DNA of 64,000 bases from Marinobacter maritimus (GCF_007671675.1 NZ_VCGW01000001.1:1487605-1551604), one strand, 5' to 3'; shown: positions 8,840 through 19,897, numbered from the stretch's first letter. Numbers and translations are program-made. The notes: generated by a model from the sequence alone, not told the origin.

Positions 8840-10996
8840 ATGGCCAAAAGCCTGTTTATTGCCCCGACATCCATGGATTCCGGGCTTACCTCTGTTTGTC
8901 TGGGCCTGTTACGCGCCATGGAGCGTGTGGGCATCAGTGTCGGATTCTACAAACCCTTTTGCCAGTCTGTTAACCGGGGGGAAGCGCAGCATAACAACGG
9001 CAAAGATTCATCCGTTACCTTTGTTCGCTCCCGCAGCCATTTGCAGCCACCCGATCCGATTCCTCTGAAAAAAGCACAGCAGTGGCTGAACCGTGGAAAA
9101 TCCGACCTGCTGATGGAAACGGTGGTTGGTGAGTATCAGAAAGTCGCCAGAGATGTCGATGTCGTGATCATTGAGGGTCTTGTTCCCGATCGCAGTGAAG
9201 CTTACATAGCCCGGCTGAACGTGGAAGTGGCGCGCAACCTCGGATCCGATGTGGTACTGGTAAGCACGCCGGGCAAAATCTGCGCAACCGAACTGGACGA
9301 GGAGCTGGATTTCTCCGCACGTCTGTTTTCCGATGTGTCCGCGCAGGATGTCATTGCGGTTATTCTCAACAAAGTCGGCGAGCCCAAAAGGTCGGGGCTG
9401 GAGCCCTGCAGCAATATCAGCCAGACGGAATGTGAAACCATAGACTACCGGAGCGCCTGTAAAGTCTTCCGGGAAGGCCGCTTCCGGCTGCTCGCCGAAA
9501 TCCCCTGGCAGTCCGATTTGCTGGCGCCCAGAGTATCCGATATCGCCCGGGAGCTTGATATTCCCGTGCTGCACGAAGGCCAGATGTACACTCGTCGGGT
9601 TCAGAAGGTCTCTGTCTGCGCCCGGTCAATCCGTAATATGACGGAAACCCTGAGCCCAGGCACACTGATGGTGACCCCCGGGGATCGCGAAGATATCATT
9701 GTGACGACTGCGGTTGCAGCCCTGAACGGTGTGCCCTTGGCTGGTCTCATGCTGACGGGTGGCCTCATGCCTGATCAGCGCGTTATTGACCTGTGCTCCC
9801 GTGCACTGCATACCGGTTTGCCGGTGCTGAGTTCGCACACTAATACCTATGAAACCGCCCGTATGCTGGCGAACCTTTCCACCGCGATCCCGACCGATGA
9901 CCCGGACAGAATCGAGAAAGCCATGGAGACGGTAGCAACAAAAATCGATACCGGCTGGCTTCAGGAACACCTTCGCGTTGAGGTTCAGAGCCGCTTGTCG
10001 CCCCCGGCATTCCGCTACCAACTCTCTGAACGCGCACGTGCAGCTGACAAGCGCATCGTGCTCCCAGAGGGCAGCGAACCACGAACCGTTCAGGCTGCGA
10101 TCATCTGCCACCAGCGCCAGCTTGCACGTTGTGCACTGATTGGCGACGAAAACGAAATCCGAAACGTTGCGGCCTCACAAGGCCTGGAACTTCCCGATGA
10201 TATTGAAATCATTGATCCTGCCCGTGTGCGTAAAGACTATATCGCTCCGATGGTAGAGCTACGTAAGCACAAAGGTCTTACTCCGGATATGGCTGAAGCC
10301 ATGCTCGAGGACAACGTGGTTATGGGTACCATGATGGTTGCTCTGGATGAAGCAGACGGACTTGTTTCCGGGGCCATCCACACCACCGCCAATACCGTGC
10401 GCCCTGCCCTGCAGCTGATCAAGACCCACGATCACGCCCGAGTTGTCTCCTCGGTTTTCTTTATGCTTCTGCCACAGCAGGTTCTGGTCTATGGTGATTG
10501 CGCGATCAACCCCGACCCCAACGCGGAAGAGCTCGCCGATATTGCCATACAAAGCGCCGAATCAGCGGAAGCCTTTGGTATTGAGCCTGTTGTAGCCATG
10601 ATCAGCTATAGCACCGGCGAGTCCGGAAGCGGGCACGATGTGGAAAAGGTGCGGGAAGCAACCAGGATTGCCCGTGAACGCAGGCCAGACCTGCTCATTG
10701 ACGGCCCGCTGCAATACGACGCTGCCGCCATCGAGAGCGTGGCAAGGAGCAAGGCTCCGAATAGCAAGGTGGCTGGTAAGGCGACTGTATTCATCTTCCC
10801 GGATCTCAACACCGGCAATACCACGTATAAGGCAGTTCAACGCAGTGCAAACGTGGTGAGTATCGGACCTATGCTTCAGGGCCTGAGAAAGCCCGTTAAC
10901 GACCTGTCCCGGGGCGCCCTGGTAGAAGATATTGTGTTTACCATTGCATTGACAGCAGTACAGGCAAAACAGGTAGAGGATGCGGGGCTGGCCTGA
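8840..10996 (+). CDS. pta: Phosphate acetyltransferase, long form
   Basis: Interconverts acetyl-CoA + phosphate and acetyl phosphate + CoA. 718 residues, the long class with three parts: an N-terminal P-loop/BioD-like domain (APTSMDSGLTSVCLGLLRA), a central DRTGG domain (about 220-330), and a C-terminal PTA/PTB catalytic domain (about 390-710; KRIVLPEGSEPRT, DGLVSGAIHTTANTVRPALQ and NVVSIGPMLQGL recognisable). GGAAA precedes the ATG. It is the last gene of the apparent GGDEF/EAL-ackA-pta unit and converges with der. Confidence 0.97.
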   Translation: MAKSLFIAPTSMDSGLTSVCLGLLRAMERVGISVGFYKPFCQSVNRGEAQHNNGKDSSVTFVRSRSHLQPPDPIPLKKAQQWLNRGKSDLLMETVVGEYQKVARDVDVVIIEGLVPDRSEAYIARLNVEVARNLGSDVVLVSTPGKICATELDEELDFSARLFSDVSAQDVIAVILNKVGEPKRSGLEPCSNISQTECETIDYRSACKVFREGRFRLLAEIPWQSDLLAPRVSDIARELDIPVLHEGQMYTRRVQKVSVCARSIRNMTETLSPGTLMVTPGDREDIIVTTAVAALNGVPLAGLMLTGGLMPDQRVIDLCSRALHTGLPVLSSHTNTYETARMLANLSTAIPTDDPDRIEKAMETVATKIDTGWLQEHLRVEVQSRLSPPAFRYQLSERARAADKRIVLPEGSEPRTVQAAIICHQRQLARCALIGDENEIRNVAASQGLELPDDIEIIDPARVRKDYIAPMVELRKHKGLTPDMAEAMLEDNVVMGTMMVALDEADGLVSGAIHTTANTVRPALQLIKTHDHARVVSSVFFMLLPQQVLVYGDCAINPDPNAEELADIAIQSAESAEAFGIEPVVAMISYSTGESGSGHDVEKVREATRIARERRPDLLIDGPLQYDAAAIESVARSKAPNSKVAGKATVFIFPDLNTGNTTYKAVQRSANVVSIGPMLQGLRKPVNDLSRGALVEDIVFTIALTAVQAKQVEDAGLA

Positions 10997-11006
10997 GCAG
11001 CCCCGC
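10982..11006. terminator. GC-rich hairpin at the pta/der convergence
   Basis: A perfect 9-bp stem GCGGGGCTG / CAGCCCCGC with a 7-nt loop overlaps the pta stop codon. No T-tract follows on either side, so it is a transcript-end stabiliser or weak terminator rather than a classical one. Confidence 0.4.
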
Positions 11007-11023
11007 TCAACAAGCGGGCGCTG

Positions 11024-12445
11024 TTAGCGTTTGAGACTCTTCTGCCGGGTCCTTTTCACTTTGCGCCCTGCTTTCAGATCATTATCCTGTTTGACTTTCT
11101 GGCGCGGCGTTTTTCGATCAACGTTACTGGCAAACGGGTTTTCACCGGAGCGGAACTCAAAGCGGATAGGCGAGCCAGTCACATTCAGCACCTTGCGAAA
11201 CGTGTTTTCAAGATAGCGTTTGTAGGAGCCTGGCAAAGCATCTGTCTGGTTACCATGAACAACAATAACCGGCGGATTTGATCCACCCTGGTGGGCGTAA
11301 CGAAGCTTGATCCTGCGCCCGCGAACCAGCGGCGGCTGGTGCTGCGCAATCGCATCCTCAAGTATGGCTGTCAGACGATTGGTCGGCCACTTGGCCATGG
11401 CGGATTCGTAACAGGCCTCGACCGACTCATACATAACGCCCACACCAGACCCGTGAAGTGCGGATATATAATGTTTGTCGGCGTAATCGAGAAAGTCCAG
11501 GCGGCGCTTTACCTGCTCTTTAACCTTGCCGCGGGCCTCCGGATCCATCCCGTCCCATTTATTAACCGCAATGACCAGCGACCGGCCTGCATCCAGAACA
11601 AAACCGATCAGGTGCAGATCCTGATCAACCAGACCCTGGCGCGCATCCAGTACCAAAATCACCACATGGGCATCATCGATAGCCTTCAGCGTTTTGATAA
11701 TCGAAAACTTTTCAACAGCCTCATTGACGTTCTTGCGGCGGCGTATACCGGCTGTGTCAATCAGAGTGTATTGTTTTTCGTGGCGTTCATAAGGAATGTA
11801 TACACTGTCGCGGGTGGTGCCAGGCATGTCGTAAACGATAACGCGATCTTCGCCCAGCATCCGGTTGACCAGTGTCGATTTACCAACATTGGGGCGACCC
11901 ACAATGCCTATACGAATGCCCGGATACCGGTCCGCTTGATCGGCTTCAACGCGGTCTTCTTCGGAAGGTAACAACATTTCCAGCATCGAACGAATGCCAC
12001 GGTTGTGAGATGCCGCAACCATAAAGACCGATTCAAATCCGAGGCTGTAGAAATCAGCTGCCGCGACATCGGGGTCCTGGCCATCAGTCTTGTTAACAAC
12101 CAGATGGGCCTGTTTGCCCGACCGACGCAGGTGGTCGGCTATCTCCTTATCCCCCGCCATCAGCCCAGCGCGCCCATCGACCAAAAACAGAACGGTGTCT
12201 GCCTCTTCAACAGCCTGAAGGGCTTGCCGCGCCATTTCGGCATCCAGCCCTTCTTCTGTGCCGGTAAGTCCCCCGGTATCAATGACAATAAAACGCTGGT
12301 CTTCGTAGGTGCCCTCACCGTATTTACGATCCCGGGTCAGGCCAGGGAAATCCGCCACCAGCGCATCCCGGGATCGCGTCATCTGGTTGAATAGTGTCGA
12401 CTTGCCAACATTTGGCCGACCGACAAGGGCAATTACTGGGGTCAT
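11024..12445 (-). CDS. der: Ribosome biogenesis GTPase Der (EngA)
   Basis: Essential double GTPase for 50S subunit assembly. 473 residues with two tandem G domains, each with P-loop GRPNVGKST (residues 9-17 and again in the middle) and NKTD / NKWD base-specificity motifs. A C-terminal KH-like domain ([12 protein letters not shown]) and a basic tail rich in Lys/Arg follow. It is the last gene of the minus-strand housekeeping block, 62 nt after bamB. Confidence 0.98.
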   Translation of the reverse strand: MTPVIALVGRPNVGKSTLFNQMTRSRDALVADFPGLTRDRKYGEGTYEDQRFIVIDTGGLTGTEEGLDAEMARQALQAVEEADTVLFLVDGRAGLMAGDKEIADHLRRSGKQAHLVVNKTDGQDPDVAAADFYSLGFESVFMVAASHNRGIRSMLEMLLPSEEDRVEADQADRYPGIRIGIVGRPNVGKSTLVNRMLGEDRVIVYDMPGTTRDSVYIPYERHEKQYTLIDTAGIRRRKNVNEAVEKFSIIKTLKAIDDAHVVILVLDARQGLVDQDLHLIGFVLDAGRSLVIAVNKWDGMDPEARGKVKEQVKRRLDFLDYADKHYISALHGSGVGVMYESVEACYESAMAKWPTNRLTAILEDAIAQHQPPLVRGRRIKLRYAHQGGSNPPVIVVHGNQTDALPGSYKRYLENTFRKVLNVTGSPIRFEFRSGENPFASNVDRKTPRQKVKQDNDLKAGRKVKRTRQKSLKR

Positions 12446-12506
12446 AATGGTTCGCTATACAGTCGTTTTAGGCCCGGCTTCAGGCAGGGCGTTGAGGGTG
12501 TACCGA

Positions 12507-13679
12507 TCAGTTCCGCTCCCTCAGTTTGAATACAGACAGTTTACCGCTGTTTCCGTAAACCATCAGGTTTCCGTTTGCCAAGCGTTGTAACGGAACACGG
12601 AGTCCGTCACTGTCGTAGTGTTTCTGGCCTACGAGGCTTCCGTCATCACCGGAAAGCACATGCAGATAACCTTCGTAATCGCCAATAATCAGATAGTTTT
12701 CGTAGACGGCGGGCTGAGTTAACTGGCGCCAGGACAAAGCGTCCTGAACCCATAGTTCTCTGCGGTCAGAGCCGCGGTACGCGACCACATTGCCGTTTGC
12801 AGAAGACAGGTAAATATTGCCTTCTCCAATCATTGGAGCATGCAGGCTGGATGCTTTACGGCTCCAGATTTCCTGGCCGGTACGGATATCAACGAGTGCG
12901 AGCTTGCCCTGATAACCTGAAACCATCACTGCAGAATCAAGAACCAACGGCTGGCCGGAGATATCTACCAACCGTTCAAGCTCTGTCCGCCCCTGAGGCT
13001 GCCCTACTTCATACTGCCAGAGAGGCTGGCCCACATCGGCTGACAACGCAATAAGCTTGCCATTCGAGAATGAAGCCAGCACAACGTCACCACCTACCAG
13101 TGGCGCTGCCGCCGTACGCAGGGAAAGCGCAGGCACTACACCATCGTACTGCCAGAGTTTGTCGCCGGTGGCAGCATCAAAAGCGAGCACCCGGCCATCA
13201 GTGGTCTGAGCCACCACCAACGCACCATTTGACTGGGGAGCTGCGAGGGCTTCCGTTGGCAGTTCTTTGCGCCAGAGCTCACCGCCGTCTTCACGTGAAA
13301 GCGCGACCAGGTCGGCCTCACGGGTAATAAGATAAAGCTGGGCCTGGTCGCCGCCAACGCCTGCGAAGATCCGGTCGTTCAGTTCCCGTTCCCATTGCTG
13401 CTTTCCGGTCTCGGCATCTACCGCCAACAATTCACCGTCAGCGGAAACCGCATACACAGTGCCACCGACATCCAATGGCGACAGGTACAGAAGGTCACCA
13501 TCATGCCCGTCACCGACGGATTGGCTCCAGACTTTTTCGAATTCAACCGTACTGTCCACTTCCGGAACCGGCACAGGTTGTTCGAAGGTATCCGGGGTGC
13601 TGCATCCGGAAACGCCGAGTGCCGCCGTCAGAACGGAGAAAACGCCCGCCCGGACCAGTCTGCTGCCAGACAACCGCAT
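12507..13679 (-). CDS. bamB: Outer membrane assembly lipoprotein BamB
   Basis: Lipoprotein component of the BAM complex that inserts beta-barrel proteins in the outer membrane. 390 residues: signal peptide with lipobox VSGC (lipidated Cys26), then an eight-bladed beta-propeller of PQQ-type repeats recurring as LLAVDAETGKQQWE, VLAFDAATGDKLWQ and LALVDIRTGQEIWS. The start overlaps the yfgM stop by one base (TGATG), implying translational coupling. Confidence 0.96.
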   Translation of the reverse strand: MRLSGSRLVRAGVFSVLTAALGVSGCSTPDTFEQPVPVPEVDSTVEFEKVWSQSVGDGHDGDLLYLSPLDVGGTVYAVSADGELLAVDAETGKQQWERELNDRIFAGVGGDQAQLYLITREADLVALSREDGGELWRKELPTEALAAPQSNGALVVAQTTDGRVLAFDAATGDKLWQYDGVVPALSLRTAAAPLVGGDVVLASFSNGKLIALSADVGQPLWQYEVGQPQGRTELERLVDISGQPLVLDSAVMVSGYQGKLALVDIRTGQEIWSRKASSLHAPMIGEGNIYLSSANGNVVAYRGSDRRELWVQDALSWRQLTQPAVYENYLIIGDYEGYLHVLSGDDGSLVGQKHYDSDGLRVPLQRLANGNLMVYGNSGKLSVFKLRERN

Positions 13680-14344
13680 CAGGCCTCCTCTCCAACACCG
13701 AGGTCAGAAAGTTTGAGTTCCAGAATACCGCTACGGCCTTGCTGGCTTTGTTCGCGGGCCGCCAGGTAAGCATCGCGCGCACCCTTTTCATCACCTAGGG
13801 CCAACAGAATATCGCCGCGTAACTCAGAGAAAATAGCTGCAAACGCGTCTGCACTCTCCAGGCTTCCTGCACCCTCAATCGTCGCCAGCGCATCTTCATG
13901 CCGCCCGGCAGAGAACTGGGCACGGGCCAGACGATTACGAACAACCAATGCCAGAGCCTCATGCTCACCCGCCTTTTCGAGCGCCCACTGGAGCGAGCCA
14001 ATCGCTGCTTCGGAATCATTTTCCTCAACCAGTTGCTGGCGAGCCAGAATCAGATTGCCGTACACAGCGTAGGCGCTATCTGTGTAGTCCTCGCGCAGAG
14101 TGTTTGCGATAAAGGCCACTGTCTCACCAGAGGTGTCATCCGCCTCGTCGGCAAACGCATTCAACAGTGTTGCAAACTGATTGGCTGCTTCGGCTCGCTG
14201 CTGATCCTGATGGTTTTGCCAGGCCTGCCAGCCAAATACAATTGCCAAGGCGGCACCGATACCAATGAGCAGAGAACTGCCGTTCCGCTTCCACCAGTCT
14301 TTGATCGCCTGTACCTGTTCTTCTTCGGTGCGCAATTCCGCCAT
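13679..14344 (-). CDS. yfgM: YfgM family ancillary SecYEG translocon subunit
   Basis: 221 residues with the YfgM layout. A short cytoplasmic N-terminus (MAELRTEEEQVQAIKDWWKR) is followed by one membrane anchor (about 23-42) and a periplasmic TPR-like domain with repeated ALA-rich helices. In E. coli the protein associates with PpiD and SecYEG and hands over periplasmic clients. It sits in the conserved hisS-yfgM-bamB-der order. Confidence 0.92.
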   Translation of the reverse strand: MAELRTEEEQVQAIKDWWKRNGSSLLIGIGAALAIVFGWQAWQNHQDQQRAEAANQFATLLNAFADEADDTSGETVAFIANTLREDYTDSAYAVYGNLILARQQLVEENDSEAAIGSLQWALEKAGEHEALALVVRNRLARAQFSAGRHEDALATIEGAGSLESADAFAAIFSELRGDILLALGDEKGARDAYLAAREQSQQGRSGILELKLSDLGVGEEA

Positions 14345-14386
14345 GTTGACTCCTGTAATGGTTTTTTACTTTTATGTTCGTTCGAA

Positions 14387-15667
14387 TCAGTTCGCCAGGG
14401 CTTTGGTAAGCACCGTTGCCAGATCACTCTGCGCCACACTGCGCTGATCTTCTTGCGCGCGCAGCGGCTTTAGGCCCACCGTGGCATTCTCCAGCTCGTT
14501 CTCGCCCAGAATGACCGCGTAGCGAGCGCCACTTTTATCCGCCTTTTTCATCTGGCTTTTGAAACTGCCGCCACCGCAATGGCTGATAATCACACAGCCT
14601 TTTAACTCGCTGCGTAAATTCTCAGCAAGTGCCAACGCTGGTGCGACCGCAGCGTCACCCATGGCCGTTACGTAAACATCCGCATTGCCGTTGGCTTCTT
14701 CTGGCGCCAGCCCAAGAGTATCAAGGAGCAGAATGAGGCGCTCTAGCCCCATAGCAAAACCAACGGCTGTCGTCGGTTTGCCACCAAGTTGCTCTACCAG
14801 GCCATCGTAGCGTCCACCTGCACAGATGGTTCCCTGGGCACCAAGGCTATCGGTCACCCATTCAAAAACAGTTTTGCCGTAGTAGTCGAGGCCGCGAACA
14901 AGGGCCGGGTTAATCGTATAGGCGATTCCAGCCGCATCCAGCAATTCCTTGAGACGGTCAAAGTGCTCCCGGGAATCGGCATCAAGATAGTCTTCCAGGC
15001 GCGGCGCATCTGTAAGCAATTTGCGCGTGCCCGGGTCTTTACTGTCCAGAATTCGCAGCGGGTTGGTTTCAAGGCGCCGCTGGCTGTCTTCGTCAAGCTG
15101 GGCTTTGTATTGCCCCAGATAACCCACCAGAGCACCACGGAATTCTTTACGCGCCGCCGATGAACCAATGGAATTGATTTCAAGGCGTGCATGCGTGCCA
15201 AGACCCAGCTCTTGCCAGAGCCTCGCTGTAAGAATCAGCAGTTCCGCGTCAATATCCGGCCCCTGCATGCCAAAACATTCCACACCGATCTGATGAAACT
15301 GGCGGTAACGGCCCTTTTGCGGCCGCTCATGCCGGAACATCGGCCCGGTGTACCACAATCTGCGAGTCTGGTTGAACAGCAAACCGTGCTCTTCTGCGGC
15401 ACGCACACATCCAGCGGTGCCTTCAGGTCGAAGTGTCAGGCTGTCACCATTGCGATCCTCAAAGGTGTACATTTCCTTTTCAACGATGTCCGTAACCTCA
15501 CCGATGGAACGCTTGAACAGATCGGTCTGCTCCACCACCGGCATACGGATTTCCTGATAACCATATTGCCGCAACACTTTGCGCGCAGTGGATTCAACAA
15601 ACTGCCACAGCGGTGTCTGCTCTGGCAGAATATCGTTCATCCCGCGTATTGCCTGAATCTTAGCCAA
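14387..15667 (-). CDS. hisS: Histidyl-tRNA synthetase, TTG start
   Basis: Class II aminoacyl-tRNA synthetase, 426 residues. Class II motif 2 ([19 protein letters not shown]), the histidine motifs LVRGLDYY and [15 protein letters not shown], and motif 3 (GFAMGLERL) are intact. The N-terminus [15 protein letters not shown] aligns with other HisS only if TTG at 15667 is the start. An AAGGG lies six bases upstream, and the next in-frame ATG would delete the conserved KIQAIRG. The C-terminal anticodon-binding domain is complete. Confidence 0.97.
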   Translation of the reverse strand: MAKIQAIRGMNDILPEQTPLWQFVESTARKVLRQYGYQEIRMPVVEQTDLFKRSIGEVTDIVEKEMYTFEDRNGDSLTLRPEGTAGCVRAAEEHGLLFNQTRRLWYTGPMFRHERPQKGRYRQFHQIGVECFGMQGPDIDAELLILTARLWQELGLGTHARLEINSIGSSAARKEFRGALVGYLGQYKAQLDEDSQRRLETNPLRILDSKDPGTRKLLTDAPRLEDYLDADSREHFDRLKELLDAAGIAYTINPALVRGLDYYGKTVFEWVTDSLGAQGTICAGGRYDGLVEQLGGKPTTAVGFAMGLERLILLLDTLGLAPEEANGNADVYVTAMGDAAVAPALALAENLRSELKGCVIISHCGGGSFKSQMKKADKSGARYAVILGENELENATVGLKPLRAQEDQRSVAQSDLATVLTKALAN

Positions 15668-15717
15668 TGTAAACCCTTAATTCTTTCTGGATAATCTTGC
15701 CTGACCGAGGTAAACGA

Positions 15718-16836
15718 TCACTTGTCTGAACGCGCAATGATGGAATCTTCCTGTTCTTTTTTACGGGCGATCTCTTCACGAATCAGCCGTTCAAGGTCAT
15801 CGGTAAGATTGGCGTTATCAAGCTTCTGGTTCGGCTTGCCTGCCCTGTAAAACAGGTTTTTCGGGCTTCCACCGGTCAGACCGATATCGGCCACTTTGGC
15901 TTCACCCGGTCCATTCACAATGCAACCAATAATGGCAACATCCAGAGCTTCATTTACATCTTCCAGCCGCACTTCCAGATCGTTCATGGTCTGGATCACA
16001 TCAAAGTTCTGGCGTGAGCAGCTTGGGCAGGCAATAAAGTTGATACCCCGGCTACGCAAGCGCAGGCTCTTGAGGATATCAAAACCAACTTTGATTTCCT
16101 GAACCGGATCCGCGGCCAGAGAAACCCGGATGGTATCGCCGATGCCATCCATCAACAGCATACCGAGGCCAATGGACGACTTTACCGTGCCTGAGCGGAG
16201 CCCACCGGCTTCTGTGATGCCAAGATGGAGCGGCTGCTCAATCTGGGAGGCGATTTTACGATATGCGGCTACTGTCATAAAAACTTCTGAAGCTTTCAGG
16301 CTGACTTTGAAATCCTGAAAATCATGACGGTCCAGAATGTCGATGTGACGCATAGCGGACTCAACCAGCGCATCGGCAGTCGGCTCTCCATACTTGCGCT
16401 GGAGTTCCTTTTCCAAAGAGCCTGCGTTCACACCAATACGTATAGGTATATTGCGATCACGCGCCGCGCTGATCACGGCACTTACGCGGTCTTCACGGCC
16501 AATGTTGCCAGGATTGATACGCAAGCAGTCTACGCCCAGCTCAGCAACCCGGAGCGCAATCTTGTGGTCAAAGTGGATGTCTGCAACGAGGGGCACGGAA
16601 ACACGATCGCGAATCTTCCCAAAGGCGTCTGCGGCTTCCATGGAAGGTACAGAGACTCTGACGATATCGGCACCAGCGTCCTGCAACGCGGCAATCTGGC
16701 CTACGGTTGCATCAACATCGCAGGTGTTGGTGTTGGTCATACTCTGCACTGCGATTGGCGCATCACCGCCAACGGGTACATTCCCGACCATAATCTGGCG
16801 GGATTTACGTCTGATGATCGGGGATTCGTGTTTCAT
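15718..16836 (-). CDS. ispG: 4-hydroxy-3-methylbut-2-enyl diphosphate synthase IspG
   Basis: 4Fe-4S enzyme of the MEP isoprenoid pathway, converting MEcPP to HMBPP. 372 residues: TIM-barrel N-terminal part starting near [19 protein letters not shown], and a C-terminal reductase-like part with the cluster cysteines in [10 protein letters not shown] and GCIVNGPGE. It sits between rodZ and hisS, as in Pseudomonas and E. coli. Confidence 0.97.
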   Translation of the reverse strand: MKHESPIIRRKSRQIMVGNVPVGGDAPIAVQSMTNTNTCDVDATVGQIAALQDAGADIVRVSVPSMEAADAFGKIRDRVSVPLVADIHFDHKIALRVAELGVDCLRINPGNIGREDRVSAVISAARDRNIPIRIGVNAGSLEKELQRKYGEPTADALVESAMRHIDILDRHDFQDFKVSLKASEVFMTVAAYRKIASQIEQPLHLGITEAGGLRSGTVKSSIGLGMLLMDGIGDTIRVSLAADPVQEIKVGFDILKSLRLRSRGINFIACPSCSRQNFDVIQTMNDLEVRLEDVNEALDVAIIGCIVNGPGEAKVADIGLTGGSPKNLFYRAGKPNQKLDNANLTDDLERLIREEIARKKEQEDSIIARSDK

Positions 16837-16872
16837 TTGCTTGCGACCGAAATAGAGAAATACAAAAAATGA

Positions 16873-17886
16873 TCAGATTGTCAGGGTAAATTCAGAGCGA
16901 TTGTTCACCACCGGATAGTCACCGATATCTACAGGTTCACCCCGAAAGAGAATCGTTGCGACGGTATCTACGGCACCAATAACAACTTTCAAAGGTGCCT
17001 CTCCGGATACTTCGAGCCTCTCTCCCGCCCTTTTCAGGGAGCTTGCAAGCTGGTTTCCTGTCGCGTCCCGAACCTGTACCCAGCAATCGCCGGTAAAATC
17101 TATTTCCAGCGTGCCTGATACGGAGGCATTTTCGCGAATCGATGGGTCGGCCAACGCGGGCTCGGTGGACTGAGTGACAACGGGTATCCGGTCTTCTGCA
17201 ATGTCATCCGTCAGAACAGGCTCCGGGTCCGAGGCTGCCAACTCTTCGTCAGACAACTGCCCCCCTACCGCTGGCTCCGCTGCAGCTGTGGCGGTATTAT
17301 CGCGGGAAAAATCTCCTGCAGAGCCGTCAGCCACCGTTTCAGTTTCAGATCGATCGCCGCTCAAGCCAGATAAGTCATCCGCAGCCGCTGTTGAATCGGC
17401 TTCAGAAGCAGTGTGTTCTGGCTCAGACATTGTCGTAAGTGCAACACCGGCTTCTCCGGAGCTGAACTTCGGCAAAACGAAGGTTACAACCAGCGCCCCA
17501 ATGAGCACGACCACTACAACCAGCAGAAGCAGTTTGCCCATTCTGCGCTTTCTGCGCCTGCGCCGTTCGATATCGATTAAGGGGTTAGCCTCCAGTTCAG
17601 CCGCTTTCTGCTGTCGTGCGGGCTCAAGCTCGCGATTCAAATCTGCAATAATTGCATCACCGCTGAGACCAACTTGCCTGGCGTAAGCTCGAACGTAGCC
17701 TTTAAGAAATAGCTCACTGTCGATCTGCCCATAGTCACCGTTCTCGATGGCCTGGATTATGCCGTTTCGCAAATGCTGCGCGCCCGCAATTTCGGAAACG
17801 CTCAATCCGTTCTTTTCTCTGGCTTTTTTCAGCTGCTGGCCGACGGTTTCAGTCGACACAGTCGGTTGGGATTCGTCACTTGTCAT
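16873..17886 (-). CDS. rodZ: RodZ-like cytoskeletal membrane protein
   Basis: 337 residues with the RodZ architecture. A cytoplasmic Xre-type helix-turn-helix (about 15-85) is followed by a basic stretch ERRRRRKRRMGK just before one membrane segment (about 117-138, Leu/Val rich). Then come a long low-complexity acidic periplasmic linker (Ser, Ala, Asp, Glu) and the C-terminal DUF4115 beta domain (about 255-337). RodZ links MreB to the cell-wall elongation machinery. The start overlaps the pilW stop by 11 nt. Confidence 0.93.
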   Translation of the reverse strand: MTSDESQPTVSTETVGQQLKKAREKNGLSVSEIAGAQHLRNGIIQAIENGDYGQIDSELFLKGYVRAYARQVGLSGDAIIADLNRELEPARQQKAAELEANPLIDIERRRRRKRRMGKLLLLVVVVVLIGALVVTFVLPKFSSGEAGVALTTMSEPEHTASEADSTAAADDLSGLSGDRSETETVADGSAGDFSRDNTATAAAEPAVGGQLSDEELAASDPEPVLTDDIAEDRIPVVTQSTEPALADPSIRENASVSGTLEIDFTGDCWVQVRDATGNQLASSLKRAGERLEVSGEAPLKVVIGAVDTVATILFRGEPVDIGDYPVVNNRSEFTLTI

Positions 17887-18682
17887 TAGAAATCAGCGCC
17901 TTGTATTGTTGATATTCGACTGACTCCGGGTATCTGTTCCTCAGTTGCAACACCATACTGGACTCCTGATTTCCATCGCCAAGATACCGCGCAATTCGGA
18001 TGCCGGTTAACAAGCTCTCAGGGGAATGCACCAGACCGTCGCTTCTTTGCATCATCAGCAGCAGTCGATCGTAATAACGCGCAGCGCCGGCAACATCACC
18101 GGTTTCCACCATCACGCGGGCAAGTGAGAGCAGCGAACGAGCGTCGCCACGGGTCAGCTCAGAGGCGCGACGATACGAAACAAGAGCTTCGTCCAGCTCG
18201 CCGAGTCGTTCCTGAGTCATGCCCAGATTATAGAATACAGACCCGCGACCGTTGTAATCCGTGTCCCGGGAAGCCGCACGAAACTGGTCACGAGACTGCT
18301 CCATTCGCCCTTGGGAATAGAGAAACGCCCCGTAGTACACCCTGGCGCGGGTGTAGGCAGGGTTATTCGAAATTGCCTTTTTGAACGTCCTTTCTGCGAG
18401 CTCCGGCTCGCCGTCGGCGTTGTAGATCAACCCTAACGTGGCAAGAGCATGAGCATTCTCTGGTTCCAGTTCCAGCGCCCGATCCAGATGAACTCTTGCC
18501 CGCTCGATGTTGCCTTGTCCAATATAGGCAGTCGCCAGCTCAACGTAGTTTTCAACGGCTTTCTGGCGATCCGCTTCGCGTGAGAAACGGCTGTCTGTTG
18601 TGGTGACACACCCCGTGACGAAAAGAGCGACCAGCAAGGTTGCTGCAGCGGAAAAACGTATACCTACTGATTTCATGGCCAC
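17876..18682 (-). CDS. pilW: Type IV pilus biogenesis/stability lipoprotein PilW (PilF)
   Basis: TPR lipoprotein that helps assemble the PilQ secretin of type IV pili. Lipobox FVTGC (Cys25 from the chosen start), then about six TPR motifs (such as AHALATLGLIYNADGEPELA and ARVYYGAFLYSQGRMEQSR). Start choice: ATG at 18691 has GAGGA only one base away. GTG at 18682 has it at a 9-nt spacing and still gives a good signal peptide. ATG at 18676 is also possible. It lies in the rlmN-pilW-rodZ-ispG order. Confidence 0.92.
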   Translation of the reverse strand: MAMKSVGIRFSAAATLLVALFVTGCVTTTDSRFSREADRQKAVENYVELATAYIGQGNIERARVHLDRALELEPENAHALATLGLIYNADGEPELAERTFKKAISNNPAYTRARVYYGAFLYSQGRMEQSRDQFRAASRDTDYNGRGSVFYNLGMTQERLGELDEALVSYRRASELTRGDARSLLSLARVMVETGDVAGAARYYDRLLLMMQRSDGLVHSPESLLTGIRIARYLGDGNQESSMVLQLRNRYPESVEYQQYKALISNDK

Positions 18683-18722
18683 AGGGCGCATTCCTCGCTG
18701 TTTGGGCGTTGCAAGAGTCCGT

Positions 18723-19835
18723 TCAGGAATTCACCTGCTGAACACTGATGTATCTTTGGCTTCTTCGGGTTCGATCTTCTACCTGGCCAACCAATTGGCC
18801 GCAGGCGGCGTCAATGTCATCGCCCCGGGTCGTCCTGATGGTTGCGATATAACCAGCCTCGTTCAAAATAGCCTGAAAACGCCGGGTAGCGTTCATACTG
18901 GGCCGGCGGAAGTCGCTTTCAGGGAACGGATTGAAGGGAATAAGGTTGATCTTGCATGGGAGATCGCGCAGCAACTCAGCGAGTTCTCTGGCGTGCTCTG
19001 GCTTGTCATTCATGCCTTCAATGACCGTGTATTCAATGGTTGCCTTGCGCTTTTCGGGCAAACGACTGAAATAGCGTTTCGTTGCCGCCAGAAGTTCCGC
19101 AATCGGGTACTTCCTATTGAGCGGAACCAGCTTGTTCCTCAACTCATCATTGGGGGCATGCAGCGAAATGGCCAGTGAAACATCGGTAACTTCGGCAAGC
19201 TTATCAATGGCCGGAACAACGCCGGAGGTACTCAGCGTAACCCTGCGCTTGGAGATGCCATATGCGAGATCTTCCATCATCAGGTTCATCGCATCCACAA
19301 CGTTGTCAAAGTTCATCAGAGGCTCTCCCATCCCCATCATGACAACGTTGGTAATTGGCCTGTCGGGGCCCGGTTCAAACGGCATGAATGCCTTTCTTGC
19401 AACCCATACCTGCCCGATAATTTCAGCAGCTGTCAGGTTTCGGTTGAAGCCGCGTTTGCCCGTTGAGCAGAATGTGCAGTCAAGGGTGCAGCCGATTTGT
19501 GACGATACACACAAGGTACCGCGCTCGCCGTCCGGGATCAGCACAGTTTCTACACTGTTGCCATTGTCCATGCGCATAACCCACTTACGGGTGCCGTCTT
19601 TCGACGTTTCGTCATACACAACTTCCGGGCCACGAATCACAGCCACCTGTTTGAGCTTATCCCTGAGGGATTTGCTCACATTAGTCATTTGATCGAAGTC
19701 ATCCACGCCGCGCTGGTGCATCCATTGCAGCAACTGAGTGGCGCGAAAACGTTTCTCCCCCAGGGTCTCAAAGAAAGCCTCTAGCTTTGCCTTCGGCATT
19801 CCCAGCAGGTTGGTTTTTTCAGCGGCCGCTGTCAT
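18723..19835 (-). CDS. rlmN: Dual-specificity rRNA/tRNA methyltransferase RlmN
   Basis: Radical SAM enzyme that methylates C2 of A2503 in 23S rRNA and A37 of some tRNAs. 370 residues from ATG 19835 ([12 protein letters not shown]), preceded by GAGG at 7 nt. The longer open frame adds no family sequence. The radical SAM cysteines are CTLDCTFC (CX3CX2C), with the [11 protein letters not shown]-binding motif. The catalytic cysteine is in the C-terminal [15 protein letters not shown]. Confidence 0.97.
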   Translation of the reverse strand: MTAAAEKTNLLGMPKAKLEAFFETLGEKRFRATQLLQWMHQRGVDDFDQMTNVSKSLRDKLKQVAVIRGPEVVYDETSKDGTRKWVMRMDNGNSVETVLIPDGERGTLCVSSQIGCTLDCTFCSTGKRGFNRNLTAAEIIGQVWVARKAFMPFEPGPDRPITNVVMMGMGEPLMNFDNVVDAMNLMMEDLAYGISKRRVTLSTSGVVPAIDKLAEVTDVSLAISLHAPNDELRNKLVPLNRKYPIAELLAATKRYFSRLPEKRKATIEYTVIEGMNDKPEHARELAELLRDLPCKINLIPFNPFPESDFRRPSMNATRRFQAILNEAGYIATIRTTRGDDIDAACGQLVGQVEDRTRRSQRYISVQQVNS

Positions 19836-19897
19836 TTTATAACCTCGATCAGATAACCAATGCGAGGACTGCCGACGGCAGCCCTCGATCAACAGAA

